Of a stretch of 64,000 nt of DNA, positions 51,877 to 61,826 are shown one piece after another. Origin of the DNA: Candidatus Nitrosopelagicus sp. (lineage in GTDB: Archaea; Thermoproteota; Nitrososphaeria; Nitrososphaerales; Nitrosopumilaceae); the NCBI GenBank assembly GCA_028344155.1, contig JAOMAI010000003.1, forward strand, positions 1 to 64,000, in the 5' to 3' direction. The notes beneath the pieces were generated by a model that saw only the letters and a program-made list of their open reading frames with translations, did no database searches and had not been told where the DNA came from. Each line of letters opens with the position of its first letter. Positions within the stretch are counted from its first letter, which is position 1. The position numbers and the translations under genes are program-made.

Positions 51877-52785
51877 ATGCGTTTTATTGTTACTGGTGGA
51901 GCTGGATTTATTGGAAGTAACATAGTAAAATTACTTGTTCAAAATAAACATGAAGTTATTGTCATTGATAATCTCCACACTGGGAAAAAAGAAAATTTAG
52001 AATCTGTATATGAGAAAATTCAATTTTATAATATCGATATAAGACATAAAGAAAAATTAAACAAAATAGTAAAAAATTGTGACGGAATATTTCATCAAGC
52101 TGCATTAACTGTTGTTTCTGAATCATTTAAGATTCCTAATGAATATTATGATGTTAATGTAATTGGTACAAAAAATATATTTGAAATTGCAGAAAAAGAA
52201 AAAATAAAAGTTGTTTTTGCAAGTAGTTCTAGTATTTATGGCAATGTAAACAAGATCCCTATATTAGAAAATTCTGAAAAAAATCCAATTAATCCTTATG
52301 GAAAAACAAAATTAGATGATGAAATACTTGCTGAACAATTTACAAATAAAAATAATAAAATTGTTGGTTTAAGATACTTCAATGTATTTGGTTTTGGTCA
52401 AACAGGATCATATGCTGGTGTAATAACCAAATTTATGAATGCATTATCGAATGTTAGATCACCAATAATTTTTGGTAATGGTGAACAGATACGGGATTTT
52501 GTATATGTTCTTGATATAGCTAAAGCAAATCTTGCAGTTATGGAAAGTAATTTAGATTCTGGTTTTCTAAATGTTGGAACTGGAAAAGTTATCTCAATAA
52601 AGAATCTTGCAGAATTAATGACAACAATTTATGATTTAAAACTTATACCAAAATATGAACCATCTTTACCTGGTGATGTAAAGCAAAGTCAAGCAGACAC
52701 TAGTAAAATGAATGATCTCATTGGCTGGAAATATGAAACAGAATTAGAAGATGGATTAAAACAAATTATAAAAAATGAAATTTGA
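51877..52785 (+). CDS. NAD-dependent epimerase (UDP-glucose 4-epimerase-like)
   Basis: FIVTGGAGFIGSNIVKLL, YGKTK, FGNGEQIRDFVYVLDI. Confidence 0.94.
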   Translation: MRFIVTGGAGFIGSNIVKLLVQNKHEVIVIDNLHTGKKENLESVYEKIQFYNIDIRHKEKLNKIVKNCDGIFHQAALTVVSESFKIPNEYYDVNVIGTKNIFEIAEKEKIKVVFASSSSIYGNVNKIPILENSEKNPINPYGKTKLDDEILAEQFTNKNNKIVGLRYFNVFGFGQTGSYAGVITKFMNALSNVRSPIIFGNGEQIRDFVYVLDIAKANLAVMESNLDSGFLNVGTGKVISIKNLAELMTTIYDLKLIPKYEPSLPGDVKQSQADTSKMNDLIGWKYETELEDGLKQIIKNEI

Positions 52786-53728
52786 TAATAGATTATATTT
52801 AATTATAATTGCAACGATCATTCTTTACATAACTTTTTTGATTATATCTGATCTTAACACAATTTATAATGAAATTCTGAAAATAAACCTGTCATATCTT
52901 CCTGTCATCTTGATATTAGGGCCAATTAGTTGGTTTATACTCTTTTTAAGATGGCATCTTCTTTTACAAAATTCTAATATCAATATACCTGTAAAAGATA
53001 ACTTCAAAATTTTTCTAGTTGGTTATGCTATGTCTGCTACCCCTGGTAAAATAGGCGAATTAATCAAAGTACAATTACTTAATTCTAAATATAATATACC
53101 AAAAAAAAATTCTGCACCTATAGTAATTGCTGAACAATTCTATAATTTACTTGGAATCTTATTTATTGCAATTATGGGCATATTTTATTTTGAATTTAGT
53201 ATATATGCTGTCATAAGTATTGGGATTGGTTCTTCATTAATCTTTGGTTTAATCAACTCAAAAAAATTTTTTGAAAAAACAATTAATTTATTATCTACAA
53301 AAAAAATATTTAAAAAATATACTGAATCTCTTATTGAATCTCATGTTGTTCTAAAAAATTCAATTAAAGGAAAAATATTTCTTACATCGTCTGTACTATC
53401 AATCTCTTTCTGGTTAATTGAATCATTAATTGCTTATCTTATTTTACAATCATTTGGAGTGTTTGATATTGAATTTCTTACGCTATCTGCAACTTATACA
53501 ACATCTATCATTATTGGTGTCATCTCATTTCTTCCAATGGGTGTTGGTGTAGTTGAGGGAAGTTTAGCAGGATTTCTATCGTTTCATGGAATAGAAATCT
53601 CACTTGCATTAACACTTGTTATTTTCATCAGAATATTTACTAGATGGTATGGTGTTACAGTTGGATTAATCACTATGAAATTTATCGGTGCATTTTCATT
53701 AAATAACTCTGTTAAAAAATCCAGTTAG
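52775..53728 (+). CDS. UPF0104/AglD-like integral membrane protein (flippase-like)
   Basis: Multi-span; GYAMSATPGKIGELIKVQLL, FLPMGVGVVEGSLAGFL. Confidence 0.9.
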   Translation: MKFDNRLYLIIIATIILYITFLIISDLNTIYNEILKINLSYLPVILILGPISWFILFLRWHLLLQNSNINIPVKDNFKIFLVGYAMSATPGKIGELIKVQLLNSKYNIPKKNSAPIVIAEQFYNLLGILFIAIMGIFYFEFSIYAVISIGIGSSLIFGLINSKKFFEKTINLLSTKKIFKKYTESLIESHVVLKNSIKGKIFLTSSVLSISFWLIESLIAYLILQSFGVFDIEFLTLSATYTTSIIIGVISFLPMGVGVVEGSLAGFLSFHGIEISLALTLVIFIRIFTRWYGVTVGLITMKFIGAFSLNNSVKKSS

Positions 53729-53774
53729 AATTTTCTGTAGTATTCTTCATATACCATTATAATTTCAATAAGTT

Positions 53775-54275
53775 ATGTCTCAACAAAATATTGGATTTAA
53801 AGGATGGTTTTATTTTAGACAAGGCTGGAGTGTTTATTTTGCATTTATTATGGCTGCAATTAATACATTAACTGTTACTTACTTCTTAGCTATTGAAAAT
53901 TATCCTATACTCAAAGAAATATTTCCATCATTTCTTCATTACATATTGATGATTGGTTTAATTGGAATTCCGTTACTTATTACAATTGGATATATTCACT
54001 ACAAAAGAACTTCAGCATTTGGTGCAGAAGCCGAAGTCATTGCAACTTCTCAACCTTTCAATTATAAACTTCCACCAAAAGGATGGAATCAACAAGTTAT
54101 CTTTCCATTATTTCTAATGTTAACCAAGTATATGATAAAAATAAATAATAATGAAAAACTAACTGATGATGAAATTAACGAGATAGAAGAGTTACAAAAA
54201 AAGATTAATGTTCTTTTAGATGGTGATTATATTTACAATCCTAGACTTAGAAAATTTGATCTTGATAAAGATTAG
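53775..54275 (+). CDS. hypothetical membrane protein
   Basis: Two hydrophobic spans followed by a soluble tail. Confidence 0.7.
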   Translation: MSQQNIGFKGWFYFRQGWSVYFAFIMAAINTLTVTYFLAIENYPILKEIFPSFLHYILMIGLIGIPLLITIGYIHYKRTSAFGAEAEVIATSQPFNYKLPPKGWNQQVIFPLFLMLTKYMIKINNNEKLTDDEINEIEELQKKINVLLDGDYIYNPRLRKFDLDKD

Positions 54276-55474
54276 CCTCTGATTTTTTTCTTAATTTTAT
54301 TAAAATAAAGTTTATTTATAAAAAAGAAATTTGTCTGTCTTAATTTTATTTCATATGATGAAATTTTATTCTGGTTATTTTTATCACTTAAATAAAAAGT
54401 GAATAATTTGTCCCATTCTCCAGCTATTTTTACTGGATCAGCGATTTCTTTTACAAAATTATATTCATCTAAAACTAATTCATCGCGGAATTCTTTTGAT
54501 AATACTATTTTATCAATTAATTTGGCCAAAACTAATGGATCATTGGATTGTGGAAGAAATGGAGAATTAATTTCACTACTATCTACAAGAAATTTTATTT
54601 CTGGATTGGCATATTGTAACACTGGTTTTTTACAAAACGCTCCTTCTCTTTCAACTGCTCCACCAAGACCACTTCTCATTTGCCCAATAATTGCATCTGC
54701 AAAACAAAATGCTTTTGGAATATCTTCTCTTTTAAAAACTGGAATATATTTTACTTTTTCAGGACTATTATTCACTAAATTTTCATTAATTTCTTTTTCT
54801 TCATCAGTTCGCTGACCAAGAAACCATTTCACCTGTAACACCTCAAAATCAGTTTTTGTTAATTTTATTGCATCCCAAATTATATCTATTCCTTTTGCAA
54901 GTCCTATTCTTTGTGGACTTAAAAAAGTAAATTTTGTTTTCTTTTTTTCTAATGGTTTAATTTGATCATTAAACATTTCAGTATCAACTGGAATGTCAAT
55001 TTGATGTATACTCTTATTTTTATATTCTTTTAATATTTTAAATAAATCACTACCAGCTGCAACACAAGAAAGTGCATTATCAAAAACTTTTCTATAAAAT
55101 TTTCTTTCAGAACCGTTTAGTGTTGGAAGCGGTTTCTTAAGATAATCTAATCGTGGATTTTTAATAAATGGTGGAACTCTTAATGCACTACCAACAAAAT
55201 AAATAATATAATTCATGCCTGTTAAATAGGCAAGTCTTGCTCCTGCCCATGTATTTACTATTGCCAAATCAAAATCATCTTTAATTGAATTAATTTTTTC
55301 AATCTGTTCTTTAATTTTTAATGAATCAAAAAATTCTACATCTCGTGACTCAGTTAATTTACTAGCTGTATCCCATGGAAAATTTATGATATGTATATCT
55401 GATTCTTTAACATATTTTCTTAAAATTACAAAATTATTTGCTAAATCACCTATTGCAAGAACTCTAATTGACAT
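54272..55474 (-). CDS. glycosyltransferase (GT4-like)
   Basis: FTFLSPQRIGLAKGIDIIWDAI, IGQMRSGLGGAVEREGAFCKKPVLQY. Confidence 0.8.
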   Translation of the reverse strand: MSIRVLAIGDLANNFVILRKYVKESDIHIINFPWDTASKLTESRDVEFFDSLKIKEQIEKINSIKDDFDLAIVNTWAGARLAYLTGMNYIIYFVGSALRVPPFIKNPRLDYLKKPLPTLNGSERKFYRKVFDNALSCVAAGSDLFKILKEYKNKSIHQIDIPVDTEMFNDQIKPLEKKKTKFTFLSPQRIGLAKGIDIIWDAIKLTKTDFEVLQVKWFLGQRTDEEKEINENLVNNSPEKVKYIPVFKREDIPKAFCFADAIIGQMRSGLGGAVEREGAFCKKPVLQYANPEIKFLVDSSEINSPFLPQSNDPLVLAKLIDKIVLSKEFRDELVLDEYNFVKEIADPVKIAGEWDKLFTFYLSDKNNQNKISSYEIKLRQTNFFFINKLYFNKIKKKIRG

Positions 55475-55585
55475 ACATACAGAAAATTAGAATAAATCTA
55501 TTAACTCTTTGTAAACTACTTTGATTTGGTACATATGAAATATACTTAATGTATAAATACTGACCATCGAGGTATACAGATTAAA

Positions 55586-56521
55586 TTGATATCACACATC
55601 ATAAAAATTTCAAATGTTTTAGAATTTGTAAATAATACTACAAAAGTAATTAATGAAAAAAATGATCAAACAATTTCAGGATTTGCATCTATACATAAGG
55701 CTAAAACTGGAGAAATTTCATTTTGGTCTTCCACTGATAATGAATCTGTTCAATCAATTAATCAATCTAATGCTTCATTAATTTTTTGTCCATCAATACT
55801 ACATACCAATCAGTTCAAAACAAATTCAACATTAATTTTTGTAGAAAATCCTAGATTATGGTTTATTAGATGTATAAAAAATTTCAATTCACAAAAAATT
55901 TCTCAAGGAATACATGAAACAGCGATCATTGAAACCAATCAAATTGGTAAAAACACATCCATTGGTCAATACTCCTATATTGAAAATGATGTCAGCATTG
56001 GTGATAATTGTATCATATATGGTGGAGTTCAGATTTTTAGTGGAACTAAAATTGGTGATAATGTAAAAATTCTTCCATCAGTAATTATTGGTGACGAACA
56101 TTTTGGAACACAAAGAAATGAATCATCTCTATTAGAGTCCTGCCAACATCTTGGTGGAGTTAATATTGGAAATAATGTTGAACTTGGTTCTCATACGTCC
56201 ATATTGCCTGGTTTTTTAGAAGACACTGAAATCGGTGATGGAACAAAAATCAGTAGTCAAGTATATGTTGGTTCTGGAATGAAAATTGGTAAAAATTGTA
56301 TAATTGCTGGTAAAACCTATTTTGGTGGAAGTTCTATAATCGAAGATAATGTGTATGTTGCACCTGGAGCGAATATTAGAAATGGAATAAGATTGTCAAA
56401 AAATTCTTTTATTGGAATGGGCGCAGTTGTTGTGAAAAATGTTTCAGAAAATACAACTGTTATAGGTAATCCTGCTAAACCAACTCTTCATAATTCTGAA
56501 AAACACCAAAGGACTAAATAA
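55586..56521 (+). CDS. LpxD-like hexapeptide acyltransferase
   Basis: LpxD-like N-domain (GFASIHKAKTGEISFWSS) and extended hexapeptide helix. Confidence 0.85.
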   Translation: MISHIIKISNVLEFVNNTTKVINEKNDQTISGFASIHKAKTGEISFWSSTDNESVQSINQSNASLIFCPSILHTNQFKTNSTLIFVENPRLWFIRCIKNFNSQKISQGIHETAIIETNQIGKNTSIGQYSYIENDVSIGDNCIIYGGVQIFSGTKIGDNVKILPSVIIGDEHFGTQRNESSLLESCQHLGGVNIGNNVELGSHTSILPGFLEDTEIGDGTKISSQVYVGSGMKIGKNCIIAGKTYFGGSSIIEDNVYVAPGANIRNGIRLSKNSFIGMGAVVVKNVSENTTVIGNPAKPTLHNSEKHQRTK

Positions 56522-56551
56522 AATAATTATTAATAATTTCTAAAAAACAAC

Positions 56552-58180
56552 ATGAATTCAAAAATCATCTTTTTACTCTTAATAGCAATAGGACTAGTTT
56601 CTTTTTCTATAAAATTATATCATATTGATTTCTCCTTACCTCCAACATCTGATGACTCTTATGGCTACATTTTACGCTCATTTTCAATTTTAAATAATGA
56701 CTTCACAGAACCAATAAGAAAAACACTTGGTTGGCCAATAATACTTTCAGGACTCTATAATCTCATTGATTCAAATAATTTTCTTGATTATGTAAATGCT
56801 GGAAGATTATTAAGCATGATAATTTCAACATTAACAATTTTTCCTATGTATTTATTTGCTAGAAAATTCTTTAATGAAAAATTTTCAATACTTGCATCAT
56901 TAATGTTTGCCTTTGAACCACATCTCTTATACAATTCAGCATCTGCACTTTCTGAGCCAATTTTTATTCTATTAACAATATCTTCGTGTTATTTTATTTT
57001 AGAAAAAAAATTTAACTATTCATATATTCTTGCTTTTTTAATATGTGGACTTGCTGTTTGGATGAGATTTAATGGATTAATTACATTAATTATTTTATCA
57101 ATAATCTTCTTTGTTACGTACAAACCAAATCCAAAAAATCTTCTTAAATATTCTGGATGTTTACTAATTTTTTTCATAATACTCACTCCCATGTTAGTAC
57201 AAAAAAATGAACAATATGGAAATCCTTTTTATTTTTCACAAACCAATCAACTATTCTCCGGAAATTATGCTGATATATTATCTGATAACTCTAGGGATTT
57301 AGTTTATTCTTATTCTAACTTTATTGAAGACTATGGATTTAATGAATTTGTACAAAGATTTCTGTTTACTGGAACTTTTAATCTATTAGAATCGATAGTA
57401 AAACTTGCATTTCCATATCTGATTGTTTTTCTACCGTTTGGTATAATTCTTTCATTTCGTCACAGTGGTATACCAAAATCAAAAATTGGAAGTTTATGGA
57501 TAATGCTTTTAGGCTCAATCAGTATTTTTGTAATTTACTTTTCAATAATTCCAGATAAACGATTAATTTATCATATTTTACCATTTCTCATTATATTTTC
57601 TACAATAATTATTCAAAAAATTGTACAGAATGGAACAAGTACATTTTCATTTTCACAAAAACAAAAAAATCTAACAATATTATGTTTCATCATATTTATC
57701 GTGGTAACATCATGTTTGTTCACGATTAGATATGATTCATCATCTGATTTAATGTATAAAGAGAAATTTTTATTCACAGAACATATTGTAACTGAATTTG
57801 ATGGAAAAATTTTAGATGGTGGAAATACACTTGAATTTTTAAAATTTGTAACTTTTAATTCACCTACTAAAGATTTTAAATCGTATCAAACTCAATATCA
57901 AGATGAAATTTTTAAAAATCCTGAAAGATTAAATGAAATAGCTCTTTCAGCAACTTCACTAAAAGATCTAATTAGAATTGGAGAAAGTTACCAACTTGAA
58001 TATATTGCAGTTAGTAAAGATAATGTTGATCAACTTTATCCATTCCTCTTAGATGTGTATACCGATGAGAAAAGTAATCCATTTTTAGAAAAAGTTTTTG
58101 ATACAACTGCAATAAATAATCAAAAATTTCACGCTAAAGTCTTTAAGATAAATTATGAAAAATTCTTTGATACTCCTTAA
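56552..58180 (+). CDS. membrane glycosyltransferase (GT39/PMT-like)
   Basis: Multi-span; MFAFEPHLLYNSASALSEPIFILL. Confidence 0.85.
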   Translation: MNSKIIFLLLIAIGLVSFSIKLYHIDFSLPPTSDDSYGYILRSFSILNNDFTEPIRKTLGWPIILSGLYNLIDSNNFLDYVNAGRLLSMIISTLTIFPMYLFARKFFNEKFSILASLMFAFEPHLLYNSASALSEPIFILLTISSCYFILEKKFNYSYILAFLICGLAVWMRFNGLITLIILSIIFFVTYKPNPKNLLKYSGCLLIFFIILTPMLVQKNEQYGNPFYFSQTNQLFSGNYADILSDNSRDLVYSYSNFIEDYGFNEFVQRFLFTGTFNLLESIVKLAFPYLIVFLPFGIILSFRHSGIPKSKIGSLWIMLLGSISIFVIYFSIIPDKRLIYHILPFLIIFSTIIIQKIVQNGTSTFSFSQKQKNLTILCFIIFIVVTSCLFTIRYDSSSDLMYKEKFLFTEHIVTEFDGKILDGGNTLEFLKFVTFNSPTKDFKSYQTQYQDEIFKNPERLNEIALSATSLKDLIRIGESYQLEYIAVSKDNVDQLYPFLLDVYTDEKSNPFLEKVFDTTAINNQKFHAKVFKINYEKFFDTP

Positions 58181-59118
58181 GAATTATCAAAATTATAAAA
58201 TTTTTTCATGAACGTATGTTTTTCTAAATATTGGTAAAAACTTGAATAACTCAAAATTTTACTTTTATTATTCTCGTCAAAAAAATAACTATATTTCTCA
58301 TCAACGATCATTGGAACTTGAAATACTCTGTTATACCACTTTCTTCGTGTCTCTTCATCTAAAAATCGCGCTTCTATCAAGAAACTATAATTATAATTAT
58401 TCTCTTTATCTACAAAATTCGAAATATCAATATCATTCTTTTTTGCAATAAAATTAATTTCATAATTATTTTCTTTAACTTTTTTTGTAAACTCTAGTAA
58501 TGATAGTGGATTTCCATTATGGGTAAAATATGCATCATTATCAATATCATATAGCACCCATTTTTTTAGTTTTTCTTGAAATACTTCTATCAAAATATGA
58601 CCGTTATCATAACTATTCCAATCCTCAAGAGTTAGTACTGCAACAATCCTTGCTTTTATTCCATTATTTTTTAAAAATTGAATTGACCAATTTGAAATAG
58701 TTCCACATGTTGCAAAAATTTTTTCATTTTTAGCTTTTGTTAAAATTTCTGAATATTCTTTTTCATCGTCCTTATTTCCATGTGAATATATCCATGCTAT
58801 TGAAGATAACAATGCATCATGATTTGTCTCAAAAACAATTCTTTGTTTATTGTTCTTACCTGGATTTACAAATCTGTAAACTCCTTCTTTATCCAAATTG
58901 TACGTTTTGCCAGAAAAAATATACTTGCCTTTTGGAATCACTAAATTATCTGGAAGTTCAATTCCCTTCTCATTAGACATTTCTGATATGATCTGAATTT
59001 TTTCTAAAAAAGCATGAAAAACAATTGGAGTATTAGTTTCAATTCCTGGCGGTTTAATGAAATCCTCTTTCAACTTAATTTTCCTAAGAACACTCGATGC
59101 AGTCTTTTTTATTTTCAA
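58177..59118 (-). CDS. transglutaminase-like domain protein
   Basis: Cys-His-Asp arrangement FATCGTISNWSIQFLKNNGIKARIV ... DNGHILIEVF ... YDIDNDAYF. Confidence 0.75.
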   Translation of the reverse strand: MKIKKTASSVLRKIKLKEDFIKPPGIETNTPIVFHAFLEKIQIISEMSNEKGIELPDNLVIPKGKYIFSGKTYNLDKEGVYRFVNPGKNNKQRIVFETNHDALLSSIAWIYSHGNKDDEKEYSEILTKAKNEKIFATCGTISNWSIQFLKNNGIKARIVAVLTLEDWNSYDNGHILIEVFQEKLKKWVLYDIDNDAYFTHNGNPLSLLEFTKKVKENNYEINFIAKKNDIDISNFVDKENNYNYSFLIEARFLDEETRRKWYNRVFQVPMIVDEKYSYFFDENNKSKILSYSSFYQYLEKHTFMKKFYNFDNS

Positions 59119-59176
59119 TGATTTATCTTTCCTTATTCACATTAAAAAATAACTATTAAATTATTTTAGCATAAAT

Positions 59177-59842
59177 CTAATTCTTAACCCATTCAATTAA
59201 AATTCGTTTTATTAGCCTACAACCTGTTTGAAATGGCTTCATTTTTCGCTTACCTCCAATTCTCCTGCCTTCATTTCCTACAATTTCAATAATTTTCTGT
59301 TTTCTTTTCATTCCTCTAATACTCATTTGAAATGTTGAATCTAATTGCATTGCATCAAATTTTAATTCCTTGAATGCTTTTCGGGTTATACTTCTACTTT
59401 CATTTAATGTATCTGTCATATTTCCATTAAAAATTACATTTGCAATGAATGTAAACATCTTATTTCCAAATCCATCAATCAATCCTGCATCTAAATTTTC
59501 AGAACCTTTTCCAAATCTGGATATGACGACTTGATCATATCCTTCATCCATTTTTTTACTTAATTGAAGAATTTCATTTGGTTCATGATTTCCATCTGGT
59601 CCAAAAATTATGATTACATCTGATTTTGTGCATTCCACTCCTGTCAAAATTCCTCCTCCATGACCTCTATTTTTTTGATCAATTACCTGAAATCCCATTT
59701 TTTTACATTCTTCAATAGTGCCATCAGTTGAGCCACCATCTATTACCACTATTTCATCTGCCCATTCTTTTTTAATTTTTGGTAAAATTGCTCTTACTCC
59801 ATCAATTTCATTTAAAGTTAGAATAATTATTGCTATTGACAT
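59177..59842 (-). CDS. glycosyltransferase family 2
   Basis: IIILTLNEIDGVRAILP, EIVVIDGGSTDGTIEECKKMG. Confidence 0.95.
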   Translation of the reverse strand: MSIAIIILTLNEIDGVRAILPKIKKEWADEIVVIDGGSTDGTIEECKKMGFQVIDQKNRGHGGGILTGVECTKSDVIIIFGPDGNHEPNEILQLSKKMDEGYDQVVISRFGKGSENLDAGLIDGFGNKMFTFIANVIFNGNMTDTLNESRSITRKAFKELKFDAMQLDSTFQMSIRGMKRKQKIIEIVGNEGRRIGGKRKMKPFQTGCRLIKRILIEWVKN

Positions 59843-59876
59843 GTCTGAACAATTTTTGTAGTCCGAATAAATCTTG

Positions 59877-60809
59877 CTAAGAACTTTGTTGTTTTGTAAA
59901 CCATGTTATTGTTTCTTCTAATCCTTCTCTAATTTTAGTTTCTGGTTTAAACTCCAATAACTCTTTTGCACGAGCATTACTTACACATCTCCTTGGTTGC
60001 CCATTAGGTTTTGAATCATCCCATTCAATCTGTCCTGAAAAATCCATTAAATCTGCAATTATTTCTGCTAACTCTTTTATTGATATTTCTAATTCACTTC
60101 CTAAATTTATTGGATCAGATTCATTATATTTTTCAGCTGCTAAAATAATTCCTTTCGCTGTATCTCTTACATATAGAAAATCTCTAGTTGGAGAACCATC
60201 TCCCCATAATGTAATTTTTTCATTTTGTAATTTTTTTGCCTGGAAGATTTTTTTAATAATTGCAGGTATTACATGACTACTGTCTTCTGAAAAATTATCT
60301 GTTGGTCCATACATGTTAGTTGGTATTACTGATATTGAATTGAATTTGTATTGCTTTCTATAAGCATCTGATTGAACTAGCTGCATTTTTTTAGCAAGAC
60401 CGTATGATGCATTTGTTTCTTCAGGATACCCTTCCCAAATCTGTTTCTCATTAAATGGTATATTGGCAAATTTTGGATAACTACAAACTGTACCTACCAA
60501 AATTAATTTTTCTATGCCTACATTTTTCGCTTCTTCTATTAGATGTGTTCCCATCATCAGATTATCATAAAATACTCCTGCTGGATTATTATTCATATAT
60601 TGAATTCCTCCAACTGTTCCAGCTACATGAAAAATAATATCTACATCTGAGACTACTTTCTTACAATTTTCTTGTATACGTAAATCATATTGTTGTGAAC
60701 TTGGTAAAAATAATTCTTTTACTTTTCTTTTTTCTAATTCTTCAACTACATATCTACCAAGGAATCCACTACTACCAGTAACTAAAACTTTTTTCTCAGA
60801 CCAATTCAT
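59877..60809 (-). CDS. GDP-L-fucose synthase-like NAD-dependent epimerase/reductase
   Basis: VLVTGSSGFLGRYVVEEL, SYGLAKKMQLVQSDAYRKQYKFNSISVIPTNMYGPTDNF. Confidence 0.9.
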   Translation of the reverse strand: MNWSEKKVLVTGSSGFLGRYVVEELEKRKVKELFLPSSQQYDLRIQENCKKVVSDVDIIFHVAGTVGGIQYMNNNPAGVFYDNLMMGTHLIEEAKNVGIEKLILVGTVCSYPKFANIPFNEKQIWEGYPEETNASYGLAKKMQLVQSDAYRKQYKFNSISVIPTNMYGPTDNFSEDSSHVIPAIIKKIFQAKKLQNEKITLWGDGSPTRDFLYVRDTAKGIILAAEKYNESDPINLGSELEISIKELAEIIADLMDFSGQIEWDDSKPNGQPRRCVSNARAKELLEFKPETKIREGLEETITWFTKQQSS

Positions 60810-60812
60810 TTT

Positions 60813-61826
60813 CTAAAACTTTTTTCTATATGATGACGTCCATCCCTTAAACGGTTTGTTAAATGATATTCCGTTTTGTTTGACCCATTCAATAGTTTTT
60901 TCAAGTCCTTCATTAATTGACACTTGTGGTTTCCAACCAAGAAGCTTATTTGCTTTATTATAATCACAAACCAGTGTATCAACATCATCTGGTCTAAATC
61001 TTGTTGAATCTACATTAATGGAAACTTCTTTTTTCATAATTCCTGATATTTCTTGAACTAGTTCCTTAATTGATAATGCTCTTTGACTTCCAATGTTTAT
61101 TGTTTCTCCAATAATTCCTTCTACTACTAATGCTAAAAGAATTCCTCGTGCAGTATCTGAAACAAAAGTTAAATCTCTTTTGCTATGAATATTTCCTAAT
61201 GTAATTTCATCCTGATCTTTTAACATCTGTGAAATTATTTCTGGAATAATATATGGTTGAGTTATGTTTGGCCCAAATGAGTTAAATGGTCTAATAATTA
61301 CTGCTGGAAAATTATGTTCTTTATGCATGGTAAATACTACTCTCTCTCCTGCAAGTTTACTTACTGCATATGTTGATTGAGGTGTTGTAGGATGATTCTC
61401 ATCCATTGGTACGTGTCTGGCACTTCCATAAATCTCACTAGATGAAATATGAACAAAACGTTTAATTTTTTTTTCTTTACTTACTGCTAGTGATAAATTA
61501 ATAGTTGCATTGACATTTGTCTCAAAAAATTCATTTGGATAAAAATATGAATCTGGAATAAATGGAAGTGCCGCTAAATTAATTACATAATCTTTATTTT
61601 TTACTGCATCTTGAATTTTTTCTTTATCATTAAGATCTGCATTAATTAATGAAACATTTGGAATTTCTTTAACATATTCTTCTTTTCCTGATGATAAATT
61701 ATCAATTATGGTTATTTTTGCATCTAAATCTGAAAGTTGTTTTGTAACCTGTGATCCTATAAAACCACATCCACCTGTCACCAGAACTTCTTTATTTGTT
61801 AATTCTTCTAAAATTTTCATTTTCAT
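60813..61826 (-). CDS. NAD-dependent nucleotide-sugar epimerase/dehydratase
   Basis: VLVTGGCGFIGSQVTKQL, STYAVSKLAGERVVF. Confidence 0.94.
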   Translation of the reverse strand: MKMKILEELTNKEVLVTGGCGFIGSQVTKQLSDLDAKITIIDNLSSGKEEYVKEIPNVSLINADLNDKEKIQDAVKNKDYVINLAALPFIPDSYFYPNEFFETNVNATINLSLAVSKEKKIKRFVHISSSEIYGSARHVPMDENHPTTPQSTYAVSKLAGERVVFTMHKEHNFPAVIIRPFNSFGPNITQPYIIPEIISQMLKDQDEITLGNIHSKRDLTFVSDTARGILLALVVEGIIGETINIGSQRALSIKELVQEISGIMKKEVSINVDSTRFRPDDVDTLVCDYNKANKLLGWKPQVSINEGLEKTIEWVKQNGISFNKPFKGWTSSYRKKF

